This document shows positions 49,648 to 61,253 of a DNA stretch of 64,000 nt, one piece after another. The first letter of the stretch is position 1; each line of letters begins with the position of its first letter. The stretch spans positions 286,890,930-286,954,929 of the forward strand of contig OY856186.1 of NCBI GenBank assembly GCA_963693315.1. Reading direction: 5' to 3'. This stretch comes from Diogma glabrata. Taxonomy: Eukaryota > Arthropoda > Insecta > Diptera > Cylindrotomidae. Position numbers and translations under genes: made by a program. The notes under the pieces are model-generated. The model searched no databases. It was given only the letters and a program-made list of their open reading frames with translations, and was not told the DNA's origin.

Positions 49648-50322
49648 TGTTACGTTTTTCCAAGCTTCCTTCGAATTGGCCTAACTCACAATTCCACAAA
49701 CTTATTTCCCAATGTCTTCCTGAGTTCGATCACTGATTAGTTAGCACAAACACCAGGTTTTATTAAGTATTCAACACCTTAATTGTTCCACAACAACAGG
49801 AAAACAATACAACAAACAATATTCCTGACTAGAATATTCTTTCAACAGCTTCAGAACTCCAACGGTTTATTGTAGAAATTTCCAGTTCACAACGTTGAAA
49901 ATAATACACAAAATATTTTTACTCAATAAAACTTATAACTTTATTACACTTATAACTTTACACAAAACTAATTTAAAGATCACTTTTATAATTTTAACTT
50001 CACTATCGCAGGTTTAAAATAAAACTAATTCAAAACTACAAGAAGCAATTTCCTTATATACACTCTGCTTAATCTCTAGAAATTTCTAGGTCACCTTTTA
50101 GAAACCTTGAGAAAATATTAGAATATTCGATCATTCCACGTTACGTTGATTTGATTCATAAAATCATAAAACAAATAGACCTTAATTCTAAGAATATGTA
50201 CAACAACAACAATGTTCATTTCATTAATCTGTTGTAGTATTTTGTTGATTTGACTTTCCTAGAAGTGACCGCAATCGTCTAGATGCCTCTGTAATCGTCT
50301 AGATTTTTCTGTATTCGTAACA
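49648..50322 (-). repeat. 5' LTR, full length
   Basis: 675 bp, TGTTACG to CGTAACA. Outside the deletion it is nearly identical to 46854-47204. A diverged solo copy is at 63220-63914. Confidence 0.92.
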
Positions 50323-50326
50323 GTAT

Positions 50327-51783
50327 ATATGGATTTGATCTTCCACTAAATTCAAACTACAATTTGATAGATTATTTGGAAATGTCGCGAATTATTGATG
50401 ATAAGCAGTATGGTTTTCGTAGAAGTCATGCAACAGGTGATCTGTTAGCCTACGTATCCCATCTCTGGAACAAATCGCTGGAAAACCACGATGAAACATT
50501 CAGTATTTCACTTGACATTTCTAAAGCATTTGATAAAGTGTGGCATAAAAATCTTATAGCTAAATTAAAATCTTATGGCATAGACCATCTTACTGTCTCA
50601 TGGATTCATAGTTTTCTTACAGGTCGCCAATTTCATGTTAATTTAGATGGTATCACATCCAATATTTTCACAACCAATGCTGGGGTTCCCCAAGGTTCGG
50701 CACTCTCACCAACCTTGTTTCTTCTATACATTAATGACTTACTTATTTCAACAGTGCACCCAATCCATAGTTTTGCTGATGACAGCACATTACATGCATC
50801 ACATGCATCACATGCATCTCCTAAATTTTGATCTCATACTGCAGTTACCACGGATAGAGAGCTGCTAATTGATTCCATCAACAAAGATCTGGAGCTTATA
50901 ATGGAATGGGGTGATCGTAATCTTGTTTCCTTTAATCCAACCAAAACCAAATTATGCCGTCTTTCACGAATAGAGCGACATAAAAATTTTCCTATTAAGA
51001 TAAACAATGAGGAATTGCGTGAGGTTGAATCAGTTAGACTTCTTGGAGTGGATATTCAAAATAACCTGAAATGGAATAAACATGTGTTCAACCTCGCTAA
51101 ATATGCAATGCAAAAATTAGGATTCTTGAGTCGATGTAAAACGTATTTCAATCCCGAGCAAATTTTGCTAATCTTCAAGTCCTTTATTCGTCCATGTATG
51201 GAGTACTGCTGTCATGTTTGGGGAGGTGCTTGTCAGTCAACAATAAATTGTCTAGACTCTGTACAGAGAAAAGCAATACGGTTGATTGGTAATACCGAAC
51301 TAACGGACCAGCTTGATTCGCCCCAGCACAGAAAAAATGTGGCTGAATTGTCAATCTACTATAAATATAACTTTAGCGAATTCTCCTCTAAGGAAATTCA
51401 AAATATCCTTCCATCGTGTGCGCAGTATAATCGACAAACAAGAGCTGCCGAGTTATCCCATCCATTTGTTGTACAAATACCTCGTTGTAGAACTGTGTCC
51501 TTCCAAAACGACTATTTTAATAGAGTGGCCAAATTATGGAACTCATTTCCTTCCTCTGTATTTCCCGATGAATTTTCCCCCCAGGCATTTAAAGAAAATG
51601 TCCATCATCATTTAAAAAAATTAGTATAGTTATCCCTATATCCCCATTCCTTCCATTTTCCTCATCTCCTTCCTTTATAGTTGACATGGTATCTTCGGAT
51701 ATTCAAAGAGTCTAAATAATGAATATTTCATATTTAGTGTGCTAAACATGTCTAACTAATTAATAAAAAAAAAAAAAAAAAAA
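50327..51783 (+). mobile_element. 5'-truncated LINE with poly(A)
   Basis: Begins inside the reverse transcriptase, directly after the GTAT duplication of the LTR element, and ends in an A run at 51764-51783. The LTR element therefore sits at or near its 5' junction with Helitron copy 2. Confidence 0.85.
50364..51629 (+). pseudogene. LINE reverse transcriptase, one in-frame TGA
   Basis: One frame throughout apart from a TGA at 50829-50831. Motifs: QYGFRRSHATGDLLAY, SLDISKAFDKVWH, GVPQGSALSPTLF, FADDSTLH, then thumb and C-terminal domain with VRLLGVDIQNNLKWN and a final IPRCRTVSFQNDYF / LWNSFPSSVFP segment. Just before the stop, the 9-bp word ACATGCATC is repeated three times, perhaps a small expansion. 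The motifs suggest the CR1/L2/Rex-like assemblage. The 5' part with the endonuclease is missing, so the copy cannot transpose by itself. Confidence 0.85.
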
Positions 51784-52195
51784 TTCTTACCATTAATAAA
51801 ATACACGATTATTTAATTTAGGTTTAAAGGCGTCAAGGTTTAAATAGGAAGTTTTTCTTTTCAAAGATGGGTCATATAATAGATGCCATATATGTTACTA
51901 CAAATATAAGGAAAGGATAAAAAGCGGTCAATTTTGCAAAGTACGATTTTGAAAAAATTAACAGTAACCAAAAAATCAAAGTATTGAGATGAAATTTAAA
52001 ATAATTGTTTTATGGAAGCCCTGAAAAGATTTATTTAAAGATCTAAAAGATCTATTTATTTTTCTCTCACAAAACAAAACAATTAACACAAACCTTCGCG
52101 CTTTGAATTTCTAAAATGGAGAATATATTACACGACTTAGTAAATGTTTTCTAAATTGAAGCATTAGTTTCAGCTTCTCAGCAACAGCAACAAAA
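51784..52195. other. No gene seen
   Basis: AT-rich spacer after the LINE poly(A). Confidence 0.4.
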
Positions 52196-52199
52196 CAGT

Positions 52200-52381
52200 G
52201 TAGCGGGATTATTGGCAACACCATTTTTGTTTTGTAACTGCAAAATTTTAAATTAAATTTGCTATTTATCTCTTATTACTTCGGTTTTGAAAAAACCTAA
52301 GTATTGCATTCATGAGCCAAAAGTAAAATTTTTACCCCCACTTTTTTGGCATTTCTCGACGTTTTAGAACCTACTGATTCT
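52200..52381. repeat. Fragments of two dispersed families
   Basis: 52215-52285 matches 30551-30635 (ATTGGCAA, TTTATCTCTTATT). 52295-52381 (CCCCCACTTTTTTGGCATTT, CTCGACGTTTTAG) is the reverse complement of 61010-61110. Confidence 0.7.
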
Positions 52382-52641
52382 AAAAAATCCCAGCGGCAGG
52401 TATATCCGCTAGAAATAGGTAGATTTCGGGGTCAGACGGTTTTGTGTCCAAATAAAATTAGATAAGTCAGATTAGTTTAAATAAAAAATATAAGTAGAAA
52501 CAGAATAATTCAAAAAATCCCAGCGGCAGGTATATCCGCTAGAAATAGGTAGATTTCGGGGCCAGACGGTTTTGTGTCCAAATAAAATTAGATAAGTCAG
52601 ATTAGTTTAAATAAAAAATATAAGTAGAAACAGAATAATTC
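52382..52641. repeat. 130-bp exact tandem duplication
   Basis: The unit from AAAAAATCCCAGCGGCAGG to CAGAATAATTC occurs twice in a row (52382-52511, 52512-52641) with one difference seen (GGTCAGACGG against GGCCAGACGG). Copy A of the family has a single unit. Confidence 0.92.
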
Positions 52642-52818
52642 AAAAAAATTATCGAGCCAAATTAAATACATTATCCGAACTAACTCCATCAATACAATTT
52701 CGGAACAGTTTTATTTAAGTTGGTTTAAACTACTTTTAATAACATATTAAATCCACCAAAGATCAAATGAACTACGTCACAACTACAATTATACCATCAC
52801 ACATAATTTATAACATTA

Positions 52819-52912
52819 GGTGCGTTCGATTTGACTGAAACAACTGAAAAAACAACAACAATTGCATTCAATTTTTCATTTGCTTCAGTTGCTTCAGTCA
52901 AATCGAACACGG
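52819..52912. mobile_element. Tiny hairpin MITE
   Basis: GTGCGTTCGATTTGACTGAA near the left is inverted at the right as TTCAGTCAAATCGAACAC, about 30-bp arms around 35 bp. Copy A lacks this segment; ATTA occurs on both sides and may be the target duplication. Confidence 0.65.
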
Positions 52913-53683
52913 CTATTATCAAACAATTTTATTTCAAAATCATCTTTTGTTGTTGTGTTTTTTGTTCTTATTTAATCTTTTTTCAAACGGTTACTTAGTA
53001 AAAAAAATAAAAACAAAAGAGATTTTGATAATTTTTCTATGGTATTAAATGGGTTGATATTTTTCTTGTAAGGGTTGCATTATAATGCTTATAAAAATGG
53101 AACCTTTTGGGTTAGAAAGCTGAAATTTTTTGAGGCTATAGTTGAAAAATATGTTTAAAAGCTAAGATGAATTTAAATAACATAAACTGAAACATGATGA
53201 AAGCATTGCCGTTTGCGTTTGTTTTCATTTCAACAGCCGTAGGGTCTCAACCGTTAAACTTAAACTATTATTTTTGAAAATTTTAGAAAGATTTATATTT
53301 TAAGTACGTGAAAAAAAGTTTTCAAATATGAGCTTGGCCATTTCAGCTAGATCAAGGGCAGCAAAGTTTAGTAAATTTTTATAACAGCTGATTTTTGAGG
53401 AACCTGAAACGCCAAAGTAGTCATCTGGATAAAAATGATAGAAAAAGGTTCAAATATTCAATATTTTTAAATTTTATTAAAATATTATTATTCAAACGGA
53501 AGTTATAGCGCCCTAGATTATTCGACTTTTTAGGCTCTAGCCGCTTAACCAGTACCCGGATATGGCCAGTTCACGAACTTGTCCAAGACATTATTTGCCG
53601 AAACATACACAAAAAATTATTTTGGTGTAGGTCGAAAAATGCGACCGTGAGAGTGCCGCTAAATTCCGTTATACCTCATATCG

Positions 53684-53684
<1 letters not shown>

Positions 53685-53764
<80 letters not shown>
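53685..53764. repeat. (TA)n microsatellite
   Basis: 80 bp of TA at the ACGATATGAG end of copy B, followed by a T run. Confidence 0.98.
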
Positions 53765-53769
<5 letters not shown>

Positions 53770-53879
53770 TTTTTTTTTTTGTTTTTCCATCTCCGCTTAT
53801 CACATATAGTCGTTTGGCATCAAAATTTTTCCGAAATTCCGAGATGAAGCCCATTGCAATAGGTAGATTTTTATATGAA

Positions 53880-54110
53880 ATCTACCTAAAAGCAAGAAAA
53901 CAAGTATGTGTGTCTGCCGGCCGGCCGTCACAACCGACGAAATCTAAAAAACGGCTGGAGGGATTTCAAAAATTTTTGTTTCTAAAAATAGGTATACTCA
54001 ATGCGAAGAGCCGAAAGAAAGATGTGTTCGAAAACTGTACCGGAAGTGTGTCAAAAAAAACAAGGAAATCTGCATATATTTTGCTTAAAAAACGTTGGTT
54101 TTAAGTGATT
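53880..54110 (+). repeat. Dispersed family, left inverted arm
   Basis: GCCGGCCGGCCGTCACAACC, CAAAAATTTTTGTTTCTAAA, GAGCCGAAAGAAAGATGTG, ACTGTACCGGAAGTGTGTC. The reverse complement is at 60772-60990. Confidence 0.85.
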
Positions 54111-54187
54111 ACGAATAGGAAAATTGAATTTGGAGAAATCTTGATGGTCGGGATTGGTATGTGAGACCAAAATCTAAATTTTTGCAT

Positions 54188-54285
54188 TGTAAGTTTGTCA
54201 AAAAAATGTTGTCAAGTGTGTCAAAAGAATGATTTTCATTTTTTTTACACAATTTTTTGGGAAAAAATGAAATTAATTAATTAAT
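54188..54285. repeat. TTGTCAAAAAAATG repeat, left of LINE
   Basis: AAGTTTGTCAAAAAAATGTT followed by GTCAAGTGTGTCAAAAGAAT matches 59466-59560 and, more loosely, 59615-59700, so the LINE inserted within a tandem array of about 150-bp units. Confidence 0.75.
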
Positions 54286-54734
54286 TAACTGAAATTAATT
54301 AATCAATCAGTAATTACTTTCGTTGAGTGCGGATCAAAATTTATTTATTCAAAAATTTTTTTTACTAATAATTAACAATAACAATTTTAATTAATAATAT
54401 TTTAACAATATAGTCAAATAGTTTCTTAGTGTCAAATTGGTTTAGTTTTTGTTTATAAAAATTTATTAAAAGCCGAATAAAATTTACAGAATTCAAATTT
54501 TGGTTTTAAATTTTTTTGTTGATTCCGTAAAAATTTAACAATATAGTCAAATAATTTCGTATAGTGTAACATTGGTTTAGTTTTTGATTATAAAAATTTA
54601 TTAAATTTATAGAATTCAGTTTTTGGATTAAAAAGTTCTTGTTGATACAGTAAAAATTGGTGTTTCGTAACAATTCTGCAGTATTTCAACTATATAAAAT
54701 TGTTCATTATTTGTGACACAAAACCGCTATAGAT

Positions 54735-55325
54735 ATGAGTCATCAATGTGATATCGAGAAATGCACAAACAATGATGTAGCTTCACTAAAAATTAAATGC
54801 AATAGAATATGCAGAAAATATTACCATAGTTTTTGTATTGGAATATCCAGAAATGTACATAACAGTCCAACTGCCAAAACAATACTGGACAATCACTTTA
54901 TATGTGAAAATTGCATAGAAGCATGTACAGACATTACAAATTTCAGTACATCTATTCAAAAACAAGTAGCTGACGAGCTTGCAGTGATCAGACAGTACAT
55001 TAAATCAACAAAAAATAAGTTTGATGAATTTTCTAATAATTTGATAGATATCAGTGAAGCTATTAGTAAATCAGAAAACTTGATAGCCAAACAACTAACA
55101 AATATGAAAAACGACATTGTCAAAGAACTAAGAAGTAGCATTCAGAAAGATCTGTTTAACAACATCTCAGATGTAATCATCCAAGAAATAACTACTAGGC
55201 CAGCCTTCTGCTCTGGTTTTGGAAAGACGAACGAAATCACAATAGATAAAATTTTCGAAAGTGTTGATAATGTGAATAAAAACATCAAAAAAATAAACGA
55301 CAGAGCTAAACAAAAACAAAAATGA
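54735..55325 (+). CDS. LINE ORF1a, PHD-type zinc finger protein
   Basis: 196 residues. An N-terminal C4HC3-like PHD/ZZ-type finger (C5, C10, C22, C26, H31, C34, C57, C60), then a long helical segment (75-160) with heptad character, and a basic tail. PHD-type fingers occur in ORF1 of CR1-group LINEs. Its TGA stop overlaps the next ATG (ATGA at 55322-55325), which in compact retroelements can allow termination-reinitiation. Confidence 0.7.
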   Translation: MSHQCDIEKCTNNDVASLKIKCNRICRKYYHSFCIGISRNVHNSPTAKTILDNHFICENCIEACTDITNFSTSIQKQVADELAVIRQYIKSTKNKFDEFSNNLIDISEAISKSENLIAKQLTNMKNDIVKELRSSIQKDLFNNISDVIIQEITTRPAFCSGFGKTNEITIDKIFESVDNVNKNIKKINDRAKQKQK

Positions 55326-56338
55326 GGGACATGGAACAACAGACTAATGATGTCACCTATGCAGTCATACCGAATATTCCTGTTAAAAACAGTTTTCAGA
55401 TATTAGAAGATATCGAAACAGAGGTAGCTGACAATATAAATGAAAGTTCAATGAATACTACTTCTAAAGGTGAATATAGATTATTCAAATCAGGCAAAGT
55501 GGTATGGAAAAACTGATGGAATAGGAAAATTGGTAAGCCCGTGACCATATATAAAAAGGGTAATATTGACAGAAGTGAATCAAACAAATCACTTAATGCA
55601 AAAAAAATCAATAGCAATACTATTCCAATCGGTAAATTTTCAAAGGATTTTCAAAAAGCTCACAAAAAAAATGTAACTTTTCAGACCGATCTTGGGTTCA
55701 AAAGAGATGATGTTATCAGATTAAATATTAAGAGAAGCAAAATCACTCCAAAACCAGTAGTTTCAATATCAAATAAAGCAGCATTACGAGGCATTAGAAA
55801 TTATAAGGCGATGTACGACAATCTTCCGGCAGAGCAAAAAATAGAATTTGTAAGCGGGGGGATAGTCCAGCATGGATCACAAAATAATAGTAATATTACT
55901 AACAAACCAGCTTTTCTACTTAGTAATAACAACAGCAATAAAAGTTTCATCAACAATAATGTCAGTAAACCAATTGTTCAATCGTTCATCGACATACAAA
56001 GGACACCAGCGGCATATTGTACAGAATTATCGGTGAACGACTTGAATTCACGGAAATATGCAGTTGCAAGGTTTAACTCAAGAGAACTATATGACGTAGC
56101 AAGATTATATCTTGCGTATTTGCACAACAAACCAGCAACAGTGGTTGTAGGTAATGGAATGACTGCTCTACGATATCAAACACTTCTACAATCGGAAGGA
56201 CTACCATCAACTTTCAAGGAGCTATTGGATGTATACTGTGAATTTCACAAAAACTGTTCAATATCTGATATGAATAGTGATCTCAAAGCGTATGGTGAGC
56301 ATCTGCAAAGCCAGCGAATTCAACAGCTGCAAAGATAA
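55322..56338 (+). pseudogene. LINE ORF1b, one in-frame TGA
   Basis: Opens at the ATGA overlap and reads 64 codons to TGA at 55514-55516, then continues in the same frame to 56338. The downstream part is basic and Asn-rich, followed by a conserved-looking domain (SVNDLNSRKYAVARFNSREL onward) and a Gln/Arg-rich C-terminus, plausible for nucleic acid binding. The lone TGA is most simply a mutation; readthrough is unproven. Confidence 0.55.
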
Positions 56339-56348
56339 GGGAAGCTAG

Positions 56349-59332
56349 TCATCAGTTTTTTCAATCACAGAAGACACGCTGTTAAGGCAAGGAGCTAATA
56401 AAATCAACTATAGAAACGACAGTAATTTAATTAAGGTAGATATTTTAGATAAATTAGCTTTAAATACAAATTTTAATTTATATTATCAGAATATGGGCGG
56501 ACTGAGAACTTCGTTAAAAGAATTTAAAAATGATATTGAAAACTCCATTTATGATGTAGTTTTTATTACCGAAAGCTGGCTACAAAATCAACATTTAAAT
56601 CCCGAATTTCTTCCAAACGACTGGACAATTTTTAGAAAGGACAGAGAAAATCAGGGGGGTGTCGATAAAGTGGGTGGCGGGGTGTTCATATGCTTAAAAT
56701 ACACTATGAAAGCAAGAAAACTTAACGTTTTAAATGTCAATTCTCTTTTTGATATAATTGCCTGTGAAATTGATGTTAAAGCACGCAAGATTATACTTGT
56801 TTGCTTTTATATACCACCAAATGCTTCGATTAATGACTACATAGACTTATCAAATATTATTAGGGAAATTTATTCAACGTTATCTCCAAATGATGACATA
56901 ATTATTATGGGTGATGCAAACTTGACAAATGTTAAATGGGTACCGAGCAAATATAATTCTGATTTTATGGATCCTACTAATATTGACGTTAAATACTCTG
57001 AATTTATAGAAAATGTATTATCACTAGGACTACATCAAATTTCTAAATTTACTAATGCTTGTGGTAACCTATTGGATGTTGTGTTCACAAATATGACATG
57101 TAATTTTCAACTACAAGAAGCTGAACTAACTATTACTAGGAAAACTAGTATTTATCATCGGATATTGGATTTCACATATTTTATGCAGGACGATTATTAC
57201 AAAATATCTGATTGTAATAAGATAATCAAGTACGACTTTGAAAATGCAGACTATGCGAAGATTAACGACGAATTAAGCAATTTCACATTAAACGATTGTA
57301 GCTTACAAGAGATGGTAGACAATTTCTACAACGGACTGTTTACCATTATAGATAAACATGTACCAAGAAAGATTTCAACAACTTTGACTTGCTCGAAACA
57401 TATCGACAAATCGCTTAGAATGTTAAGAAATAAAAGAAATAGAGCATACAAGAAATATAAAAAACAAATGATCCCTCTGATCTTAATGAATTTTTACATT
57501 TGAGTGAACGATTTAAATTAGACGAAGCTGATGCTTTAAAAAGATATGAAGGGAGCATATCGTGTAAAATTATTTCTGAACCGAAACTCTTTTGGAAGTA
57601 TATAAACGACAATAAAAATAGTAAAGGCTATCCTACAAATATGCATTTGGCAGACAAGAGTTCAAGCGATACGCAAGCTATCTCAGAATTGTTCGCTGAA
57701 AATTTCAAGTCAGTATATAATGAACCAATGAGTTTTAATGATAATCGTTTTAGCTACCTTCCATACAAAGACGAAATTATTTCATCCATTGACTGTGACG
57801 TTGACGATATTTTAAAAGAAATTAACGACTTAGATAAGAACAAAGGTGCAGGTGATGATCTTATAACTCCTGAATTTCTAAAGCAGACAGAACACACTAT
57901 ATCTAAACAATTACTTCAAATATTTCAAAAATCTTTTAACGAAGGCGTTTTTCCAAGTCATTGGAAAAACGGTATTATAACACCTATTTTTAAATCGGGT
58001 GATAGGAGCGACGTAAAGAATTATAGAGGAATTACAATTTTATCAACGATTAGTAAAATATTTGAAAAAATTGTATTTAAGAAATTAAATCCAGTTATTA
58101 GACCATTAATTAACGTTAGACAACATGGCTTCGGTACTGGTAGATCAACAGTAACAAATTTAATAGAATACTCAGCTTTTATAAGATCGAACCTGAATGA
58201 CAAAAAACAAGTCGATGCTGTATATACAGACTTTTCAAGCGCGTTTGACGTAGTTGATCATGGTATACTGATTCTTAAACTCAAAAAGTATGGAATAAGA
58301 GGTCCTTTATTGCAATTAACTTCATATTTGAAAGACAGAAAACAAACAGTAAAATTTAAAAACAAAAAATCCTTAACTTTTGATATGACCTCAGGCGTTC
58401 CTCAAGGTAGTGTCTTAGGACCTCTACTTTTTCTAGTATTTATCAACGACCTACCAGAACTATTCAATGACATACAATACTTATTATTTGCAGACGATTT
58501 AAAAATGTTTCAAGCCATTAACAACGTAGACGATGCAAAACATCTTCAAGATAATATTAACAAAGTAACAGACTGGTGCAAATTGAATGGCATGAAATTA
58601 AATGTTGGCAAATGTTCAGTCATTTCTTTCAATAAAAAAAGTGACTATTTCAAATACGATTACGAGATAGAAGGGAAAATTCTCAAAAGAGACTGTCAAA
58701 CTAGAGACTTGGGCGTTATTTTCGACAGCAAATTAAATTTTAAAAGTCATATTGATAAAGTGATAAGTAGTAGCTATTCGGTTTTGGGTTTTATTAAAAG
58801 ACGAGCTAGGGAATTTAATGATCCATATTTAACAAAGACACTGTACGTGGCCTTAGTGCAATCGACTTTGGAATATGCTAGTGTTGTTTGGTCTCCTTAT
58901 AGACAAGAAGACATTAATCGTATAGAAAGTGTTCAAAAACAATTTTTGTTATTTGCTCTCAGACCTATAGGATTTTCAGGATATAAATTACCTAAATATA
59001 AGAATAGGTTGTTATTGATTAATATGACCACTTTAGAAAATAGAAGAGAACTTGCGCTAGCATTACTAGGATTTGATTTAGTTCGGAAAAATATTAAAAT
59101 AGAATCTTTGACGAATAGACTTTTAGTTAGACAAGTGAACTATTCACTGAGAAATGCCAGAGTCTTAACAGAAGCAAATCATTCTAACGACTTTTCTTTT
59201 AATGACACAGTTGATAAATGTATAAGAATTTTCAATAAGTACAATGTTTTTTATAATAATGAAATTAGTAGAAGTAGTTTTAAGAAAAAAATTGAATTTA
59301 AAATGAAAACTCTATTTGAAAATAGTAGTTAA
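56349..59332 (+). pseudogene. LINE ORF2 endonuclease-RT, one frameshift
   Basis: The frame is open from 56349, just after a TAG; the first Met (56493) falls inside the endonuclease start (NLYYQNMGGLR), so initiation must lie upstream or be coupled to ORF1. Endonuclease motifs: ITESWL, GDANL, but SIYHR where SDH is expected, so the catalytic Asp is Tyr. A 1-nt deletion in an A run near 57465 shifts the frame; the reverse transcriptase continues to 59332 with YRGITILS, VYTDFSSAFDVVDH, SGVPQGSVLGPLLF and FADDLKMF, then a C-terminal domain. Motifs fit the CR1/Daphne/Crack side of LINEs. Confidence 0.85.
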
Positions 59333-59417
59333 GTGAACGAAATGTAATTTTAAAACTGAATAATTTTAAGGAAATAATTGTAAATAAAGGCTTTAATTGT
59401 CAAAAAAAAAAAAAAAA

Positions 59418-59740
59418 TTATTTGTATGACATGAAATTTTAATACTATTATTGAGAATTATGGCATTATAAGTTTGTCAAAAAAATGTTGTCAAGTGTGT
59501 CAAAAGAATGATTATCATTTATTTTTTTTGGAAAAAAATAAAATTAATTATTTGTATGAAATGTTAAATGTAATTGAACATGAAATTATTATTATTGAGA
59601 ATTTTATTGTATTATAAGTTTGTCAAAAAATATTGTCAGGTGTGTCAAAAAATAATTTCATTTTCTTTTTAAGCCAATATTTTGGAAAAAAAAATTTAAT
59701 AGTTTGTATGACAGCTTGAGCTTGAAATTGGATATGGAAA
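59418..59740. repeat. Tandem ~150-bp units, right of LINE
   Basis: TTTGTATGA, TTATTGAGAATT, TATAAGTTTGTCAAAAAA and GTGTGTCAAAA recur in order at 59418-59565 and 59566-59715. Confidence 0.7.
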
Positions 59741-59744
59741 TTTT

Positions 59745-60395
59745 TGAATTTGTTAGTTTTTGGAATATTTTTAAAATTTTGAAAAAAGTTTGTACATATT
59801 TTGAATTTTGTAATAATTTTTGCAATATATTTCGAATTTTGAAAAAGAAATAGAATTTTTGAATTTGTGAAATTTGAATTTTATATATTTTCTTAGAATT
59901 TTGAAAAAAGTTTCAATTTTTGATTTTGTTATAATTTTTATAATATTTTTTTGACTTTTGAAAAATTTAAAATTTTTGATTTTATTATAATTTTTGGAAT
60001 TTTGAAAAAAGTTTCAAATTTTGATATTGTTATAATTTTTGCAATAATTTTGGAATTTTGAAAGAAATATGAATTTTTGATTTTGTAATATTTTCTCGAA
60101 ACGCTAAATGGGGAGATTTTTGCGTAGTTTGCTGATTGTATCATCTTTTCACTAAATTATGTTAATTTATAATCTGTTATAATTTTGCGGCAATGTTTTG
60201 ATGTGTTAGTTTTTCAATAAATTTCTAAACAGATATAAAAAAAAATACATCTACTTAAACAATGAGTTTTAGGTTTGATATACACCGCTGCCCAAAACTA
60301 AAAACAATGTCCTCATAAAAGTTTTATGCCGAAAACTATATCAAAATCCTTAACCAAAACCGAAGTCTTGATATCTCAGAGCTTGAGATTTTAGC
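59745..60395 (-). repeat. Repeat with ~65-bp minisatellite, copy 2
   Basis: Reverse complement of 44120-44830: the minisatellite with TTTTGAAAAAAGTTTCAA and TTTTTGATTTTGTTATAA, then GAAACGCTAAATGG, GCTGCCCAAAACTAAAAAC and CCGAAGTCTTGATATC. Confidence 0.8.
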
Positions 60396-60396
60396 T

Positions 60397-60600
60397 ATCC
60401 TATCACGAAATATTGGCCTGTGTCATATTTTGTATGGGTTTAGTTATTCATTCTTTAAAAAAGTATAAAATACAGAATACCAAAGATTTGCGTTCATCAA
60501 CACCTTAGAACGCATGTTGTTCTGGGACCTTGGTCTTAAAAGGTCTTTATGTGTTGTTGTGACACATATTGTAATTCCTACTACACAACACGTTTTATTA
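60397..60600. repeat. Dispersed repeat, copy 2
   Basis: CCTATCACGAAATATTGGCC to TTGTGACACATATTGTAAT, parallel to 30647-30865. Confidence 0.8.
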
Positions 60601-60771
60601 AAAAAAATTAACTTGCCTATATATTTAACATTCTTGTAAAATTGTTTTTAAACAAATACAACATTTTAATTTTTGTGATATTATAATTTAATAGGGTAAT
60701 AAAATAACATAAATGTAAAGAGGGTCCGTAATTCATTTCCCCCTGAGCCCGGTTTTTCTCTCTACGGCCCT

Positions 60772-61110
60772 GCTTAAAATGAACGTTTCTGAAGCTAAAA
60801 ATATGCAAATTTCCTTATTTTGACACACTTGACGATTCTTTCGACACACTTCCGGTACAGTTTTCGAACACATCTTTCTTTCGGCTCTTCCCATTGAGTA
60901 TACCCTATACCTATTTTTAGAAACAAAAATTTTTGAAATCCCAAAAGCGGTTTTCTAGATTTTGTCGGTTGTGACGGCCGGCCGGCCGGCGGACGGACAT
61001 AAATTTTTTTTTGCTTTATTAGAATCAGTATGTCCTAAAACGTCGAGAAATGCCAAAAAAGTGGGGGTAAGAATTTCACTTTTGGCTCGAGAATGTAATA
61101 TTTATGCTTT
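60772..61110 (-). repeat. Dispersed family, right inverted arm
   Basis: Reverse complement of 53880-54110 (60772-60990) and of 52295-52381 (61010-61110). Here the two parts are adjacent, showing the order before copy B of the 1.2-kb family interrupted the left arm. Confidence 0.85.
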
Positions 61111-61253
61111 TACTTATCAATGAGCAACCTTAAAAAATAAAATTGACCTTAAAATTTTTTTCTATTTTTAATAATAAGTAATACTACATAAGTAATCTTT
61201 GACAAAAGTGTCAAACAAATGGCTCAAAGAAATACATTTTAATAAATATAATT

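Larger units (their letters stand above)
46854..50322 (-). mobile_element. Non-autonomous gag-protease LTR element
   Basis: 3,469 bp with LTRs at 46854-47204 and 49648-50322 (ends TGTTAC and GTAACA) and a GTAT duplication at 46850-46853 and 50323-50326. The minus strand codes for Gag and protease, then jumps to a short basic frame; reverse transcriptase, RNase H and integrase are absent. The 3' LTR lacks about 325 bp present in the 5' LTR. A PPT-like GTGGAGGGTAA abuts the 3' LTR and a TTGGTGACATCGG primer-site-like run abuts the 5' LTR. It would need enzymes in trans. Confidence 0.92.
52382..53684 (-). repeat. 1.2-kb repeat family, copy B
   Basis: Reverse complement of 41330-42545, with the (TA)n array (53685-53764) at the equivalent end. 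It carries the 130-bp duplication and a short hairpin insertion at 52819-52912 that copy A lacks. It is inserted within another repeat family whose halves are 52295-52381 and 53880-54110. Confidence 0.85.
54286..59416 (+). mobile_element. Nearly complete CR1-group LINE
   Basis: About 5.1 kb: a 5' UTR, ORF1 pieces at 54735-56338, ORF2 at 56349-59332, and a 3' end AATAAAGGC with a 15-nt A run to about 59416. Flanking copies of one tandem repeat on both sides show where it inserted; the AATTAATTA-rich left edge prevents exact TSD assignment. Disabling lesions are few: one in-frame TGA in ORF1 and one frameshift in ORF2. Confidence 0.85.

Noticed and set aside
57455..57480. Programmed -1 frameshift in LINE ORF2 at an A run
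   Set aside because: AAAAAAC is present but not in the codon register required for slippage. Endonuclease and polymerase are normally in one frame in this group, so a 1-nt deletion is simpler.
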